From Gordonia liuliyuniae (lineage in GTDB: Bacteria; Actinomycetota; Actinomycetes; Mycobacteriales; Mycobacteriaceae): 64,000 bases of DNA. Under the pieces are notes generated by a model. It saw only the letters and a list, made by a program, of their open reading frames with translations. It did not search any database and was not told where the DNA came from. The DNA lies in NCBI RefSeq assembly GCF_021739025.1, contig NZ_JAKKOT010000005.1, positions 186,001 through 250,000 of the forward strand, given 5' to 3'. Shown piece by piece: positions 61,123-64,000 of this stretch (position 1 is the stretch's first letter; each line of letters starts with the position of its first letter). The translations under genes and the position numbers were made by a program.

Positions 61123-61812
61123 TCAGGTCAGCGCAATCGTGGTCAGGATCAGGCCGTCGGCGACGGCCCAGCGGCCGGGCAGTGTGAGCAGCGGCGCACC
61201 ACCGTCGATCGTCGTACCGTCGATCAGGATGGTCGAGGTGAAAGTGCCGGTGATCGGGCCGTCGGCACTGATCGGGTCACCGGTACCGGCCGGATCGCGG
61301 TCGAACACGATGTGCGCGTCCTCGAAGCCCAGCCAGCGGTGCGTGATCGGGAACCACGCCTTGTAGGTGGCCTCCTTTGCGCAGAACAGGAGACGATCCC
61401 ATGCGATGGCGTCGTCACGAGTCGCGAGGACATCGCGTTCGGCCTGCACCGAGGTGTGGTCGAGCACACCGTCGGGCAGCGCGAGGTGTGGTTCGGCGTC
61501 GATGCCGAGCGACCGCACCTGCATCGAGTAGGCGGCGACTGCTGCGCGGTACCCGTCACAGTGCGTCATGCTGCCGACCACCTGGCCGGGCCACAACGGC
61601 ATGCCCCGTTCGCCACGCAGGATGGGCGCCGGGTCGAAACCCAACTGGGCCAACGCTTGCCGAGCACAGTGGCGCGCCGTGATGAACTCACGGCGACGCT
61701 TCTCGACAGCCTTCGCGATCAACGGTTCCTCGGCGGGCATCGCTGTCAGACCGGGCGGGTCGTCGAACGTCTCGGCCGCGCCGACACCGGCTGGCATGAG
61801 TCGCGAAATCAT
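61123..61812 (-). CDS. pptT: 4'-phosphopantetheinyl transferase
   Basis: 229-residue Sfp-type transferase that attaches the CoA-derived 4'-phosphopantetheine arm to carrier proteins of lipid and siderophore synthases. The Mg-binding LGIDAEPH and the FCAKEATYKAWFP motif are intact, with SMTHCDGYRAAVAAY upstream. ATG at 61812 (MISRLMPAG). The open frame continues a long way upstream through pptH but is not coding there. Adjacent to pptH, whose product removes the arm. Confidence 0.95.
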   Translation of the reverse strand: MISRLMPAGVGAAETFDDPPGLTAMPAEEPLIAKAVEKRRREFITARHCARQALAQLGFDPAPILRGERGMPLWPGQVVGSMTHCDGYRAAVAAYSMQVRSLGIDAEPHLALPDGVLDHTSVQAERDVLATRDDAIAWDRLLFCAKEATYKAWFPITHRWLGFEDAHIVFDRDPAGTGDPISADGPITGTFTSTILIDGTTIDGGAPLLTLPGRWAVADGLILTTIALT

Positions 61813-61838
61813 GCCGTCAATGGTGCCATGCGCTGGAA

Positions 61839-62804
61839 CTACTCCGATTCGCGGGACGCTCGCCGCGCCCGCCGGTCCTCGATGCTGCGCCGAAACTCGG
61901 CTGCACGCTCCTCGTAGTCCGGCGGCACCTCGAATCGAAGCCCCTGATGGGGCACGTCTGCGGGTCGGGTTCCCGGGTCGGGCACGATCTGCCGCAGCAG
62001 CGGCTCGGGCAGACCACGCCGCTTCCACTCGCGCGGGTAACCGACCGACACCTCCTCGAACCGGACGTCGTCGTACCAGGTGGTCCGCGGAATGTGCAGA
62101 TGTCCGTAGACGCTGCACATCGCGTTGAAGCGGGTGTGCCAGTCCGCGGTCAGCTCGCTGCCGCACCACAGCGCGAACTCCGGGTACATGAGCACGTCGC
62201 AGGGTTCGCGCCGCAACGGCCAATGGTTGATCAGGACCGTCTCCTCCGCCGGGTCGAGCGCTTCGAGACGTCGGAGCGTCTGCGCGACGCGGTCGCGGCC
62301 CCACGCGTCGCGTGTGCCGAACGGCTCCGGCGACAGCAGGAACTCGTCGGTTGCGACCACGTTTCGGTCGCGGGCGACGGCCAAGGCCTGGAGCGCCGTC
62401 GTGGTCCCTTCCGGTCGGAACGTGTAGTCGTACAGCAGGAACATGGGGACTACGCGCACCGGACCACTCCCGTCGCGCGGGTCGAACAGCGGGTAGATGT
62501 CCTCGGGGGTGACGACGCCGATCTCCCGACACGCCTGGACGAGGTAGTCGTAGCGGGCCACCCCGAAGATCTGCAGCGGGTCCTTCGCCGTCGTGTACAA
62601 CTCGTGGTTGCCAGGCACCCAGACGACCGTCTCGAAACGAGCCGCGAGACGGCGGAGGGTGTCGATGATGTCGTCGGTGCGTTCGGCGACGTCGCCTGCC
62701 ACGATCAGCCAGTCGCCCTCCCCCGTCGGCCGGATCCGGTCGATCATGTCTTCGTTTCCACGATGCGCCACGTGCAGATCGCTGATCGCCCAGAGTGTCG
62801 CCAT
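61839..62804 (-). CDS. pptH: Metallophosphoesterase, phosphopantetheinyl hydrolase (PptH-like)
   Basis: 321 residues, calcineurin-like. Metal ligands: SDLHVAH, AGDVAERTDD, PGNHELY, INHWPLR and YGHLHIPRTTW. In M. tuberculosis Rv2795c (PptH) removes the phosphopantetheine arm from carrier proteins, opposing PptT. The same order and close spacing (26 bp) to pptT support this identity, which remains an inference from family and context. Start at 62804 (MATLWAISDLH). Confidence 0.88.
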   Translation of the reverse strand: MATLWAISDLHVAHRGNEDMIDRIRPTGEGDWLIVAGDVAERTDDIIDTLRRLAARFETVVWVPGNHELYTTAKDPLQIFGVARYDYLVQACREIGVVTPEDIYPLFDPRDGSGPVRVVPMFLLYDYTFRPEGTTTALQALAVARDRNVVATDEFLLSPEPFGTRDAWGRDRVAQTLRRLEALDPAEETVLINHWPLRREPCDVLMYPEFALWCGSELTADWHTRFNAMCSVYGHLHIPRTTWYDDVRFEEVSVGYPREWKRRGLPEPLLRQIVPDPGTRPADVPHQGLRFEVPPDYEERAAEFRRSIEDRRARRASRESE

Positions 62805-62862
62805 GGCGACCATGCTGCCACGGCGGTACCGATCGGCACTCGCGTGGGATTACGGTGGAGCG

Positions 62863-63273
62863 ATGACACGAGTACTCGCGGCCAGCGCCGTGATCGTCGA
62901 CGACGTGGGCCGCGTCCTCCTCGTCCAACGTGGCCACGAACCCGAGAAGGGGCGCTGGTCGGTGCCCGGCGGCCACGTCGAAGACGGCGAGACATTCGCT
63001 GAGGCGGCGCGCCGAGAAGTGCTCGAAGAGACCGGCCTGCACGTGGAGATCGGCGTCGAGCTGTGGGCCGTCGAAGTGCCGTACGGCGAGTTCGGCGTGT
63101 TCGAGATTCACGACTTCGCGGCGACCGTCCTCGGCGGAACGCTGCACGCCGGTGACGATGCGGACGCAGTCCGGTGGTGCACCGACGACGAGCTGGACTC
63201 GCTGCCCCTCACGCGGGGGTTGGCCGGCCACCTCCGTCGAGCAGGCGTGATGTCTCGCCAGTCTCCCGTCTGA
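62863..63273 (+). CDS. Nudix hydrolase
   Basis: 136 residues. The Nudix box is complete from Gly at GGHVEDGETFAEAARREVLE through the EETG ending. VLLVQRGHEPEKGRWSVPGGH precedes it. Substrate could be an oxidised nucleotide, ADP-ribose or NADH; nothing decides. ATG at 62863 with GGAG 4 bp upstream. Divergent from pptH. Confidence 0.85.
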   Translation: MTRVLAASAVIVDDVGRVLLVQRGHEPEKGRWSVPGGHVEDGETFAEAARREVLEETGLHVEIGVELWAVEVPYGEFGVFEIHDFAATVLGGTLHAGDDADAVRWCTDDELDSLPLTRGLAGHLRRAGVMSRQSPV

Positions 63274-63308
63274 ACGACGCGGCCACCGCCGCGGCCTATG
63301 CTCGCGCT

Positions 63309-63839
63309 GTGAGCGCACTTCTACGGGCCGCGTCCGGTACGGCCGTCCTCGCCGTGTCCAGCTGCATCCCAGCGGTCATGTTCACGATGTCGACGACGCT
63401 CGAACCGTGGCTGATCGTCCTCGTGTTGCTCGCGAACGCCGTCGCCTACAGCGCCTTCCTCGCTGTGTACGCGAAAGCCGACCGCAAGCGGGCCGCCGCG
63501 TACACCGCGCTCGGATCAACGATCATCCCGCTGGCCGCGGCCCTGCTCTCCGGCGATCTCACCGTGCCGGTCCTGATCGGCTGGCCGTGCACGTATGTCC
63601 TCGCGTGGTCGGTCGCACGGGGGCGCAGTATCGGCGTCCTCGGCGTGATCGGGGCCTCCCTCGTCACCGGACTGGGCTACTTCTGCATGTTCGTCTTCAT
63701 TATCGGCTCCGCGTTGAGCGACGACCCGATGACGACCACGGTCACCGGAGCCGCCGTCATCAGCAGCGTCACCGCGCTCGCTGCGAACGGCGTCCTGCGC
63801 ATGGAAGTCGCCGTGCGCGAATCGATCCGGGCCGCCTGA
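63309..63839 (+). CDS. Multi-pass membrane protein, unknown
   Basis: 176 residues with about five predicted membrane segments (about 10-30, 34-52, 65-82, 90-128 and 140-160) and a short basic C-terminus. No recognisable motif. Starts at GTG 63309, 35 bp after the Nudix gene, so perhaps in the same transcript. No family name can be given. Confidence 0.6.
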   Translation: MSALLRAASGTAVLAVSSCIPAVMFTMSTTLEPWLIVLVLLANAVAYSAFLAVYAKADRKRAAAYTALGSTIIPLAAALLSGDLTVPVLIGWPCTYVLAWSVARGRSIGVLGVIGASLVTGLGYFCMFVFIIGSALSDDPMTTTVTGAAVISSVTALAANGVLRMEVAVRESIRAA

Positions 63840-63929
63840 GATCACCCTGGCAGACCGCTCCCCGAGCGGGCTGAACAAGGACACGATCGAGCCCTTCTGC
63901 CGCACCGAGGCCGGGCGTACGGTGGGGTC

Positions 63930-64000
63930 ATGAGCGACGCACAGGTGATCATCGGTGGAGGATTGGCGGGCGCGAAAGCTGCGGAGGCGCTCCGCGATCA
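63930..64000 (+). CDS. NAD(P)/FAD-dependent oxidoreductase, 5' end only
   Basis: The first 23 residues, MSDAQVIIGGGLAGAKAAEALRD, form the FAD-binding beta-alpha-beta motif (GGGLAGAKAA) of ferredoxin-reductase type flavoproteins. The gene continues beyond base 64000. ATG preceded by a GGTGGGG-type site. Subfamily is a guess from the motif. Confidence 0.75.
   Translation, partial: MSDAQVIIGGGLAGAKAAEALRD

Noticed and set aside
61813-63318. Long fusion of PptT with an upstream region
   Set aside because: The upstream part is out of frame with pptH and has shadow composition (Arg/Ala/Pro-rich); PptT at 229 residues has normal length.

Overview
The window is high-GC, gene-dense actinobacterial chromosome. 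Gene content and order place it in the Mycobacteriales, most like Gordonia or a close relative. Long blocks follow the order of the Mycobacterium tuberculosis Rv2718c-Rv2795c region (nrdR, LysM protein, lexA, hflX, dapF, miaA, miaB, recX, recA, pspA, clgR, pgsA, argA, ftsK, RNase J, dapA, thyX, dfrA, thyA, dapB, pnp, rpsO, ribF, mntR, truB, pptT, pptH). The gluABCD operon beside recX and the ptsI/fruR-fruK-fruA-ptsH cluster recall Corynebacterium. The genus call is inference; no rRNA, tRNA, phage, transposase or CRISPR locus was seen.

Layout. 1-5.6 kb: 3' part of hrpA, then nrdR, a LysM membrane protein and divergent lexA with two LexA boxes between them. 5.7-11.7 kb: general and fructose PTS. 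11.7-19.5 kb: hflX, dapF, miaA, a DUF349 protein, miaB. 19.6-22.9 kb: glutamate ABC transporter. 22.9-28.2 kb: recX, recA (LexA box inside its promoter), DUF3046, glycosyltransferase, pspA, clgR, pgsA. 28.2-38.7 kb: argA, YciI protein, terC behind a yybP-ykoY (Mn2+) riboswitch, ftsK, RNase J, dapA, thyX, secreted tyrosine phosphatase. 38.7-47.5 kb: HAD phosphatase, HMG-CoA-lyase-like enzyme, small enzymes, YcaQ-like protein, dfrA/thyA, acyl-ACP thioesterase, dapB. 47.7-51.7 kb: Tat-exported ceramidase-like hydrolase and a two-component system. 51.8-57.1 kb: pnp, rpsO, ribF, mntR. 57.2-64 kb: carboxylesterase, NERD-domain membrane protein, truB, pptT-pptH, Nudix hydrolase, and the start of an FAD oxidoreductase.

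Functional links. LexA probably controls itself, the divergent LysM gene and recA-recX. PTS genes form a full EI-HPr-EIIABC-FruK fructose route. ThyA/DfrA and ThyX give two routes to dTMP. DapA, DapB and DapF supply meso-diaminopimelate. PptT and PptH add and remove the 4'-phosphopantetheine arm. A manganese riboswitch (terC) and MntR point to layered manganese control.

The most unusual property is a set of short tandem repeats, very often with a 15-bp period. They lie in 5' leaders, across stop codons and inside coding regions (protein tails, linkers or N-termini). At least ten loci have period 15 and several others have periods 13-20. Because many are non-coding, the period is not simply explained by reading-frame constraint.
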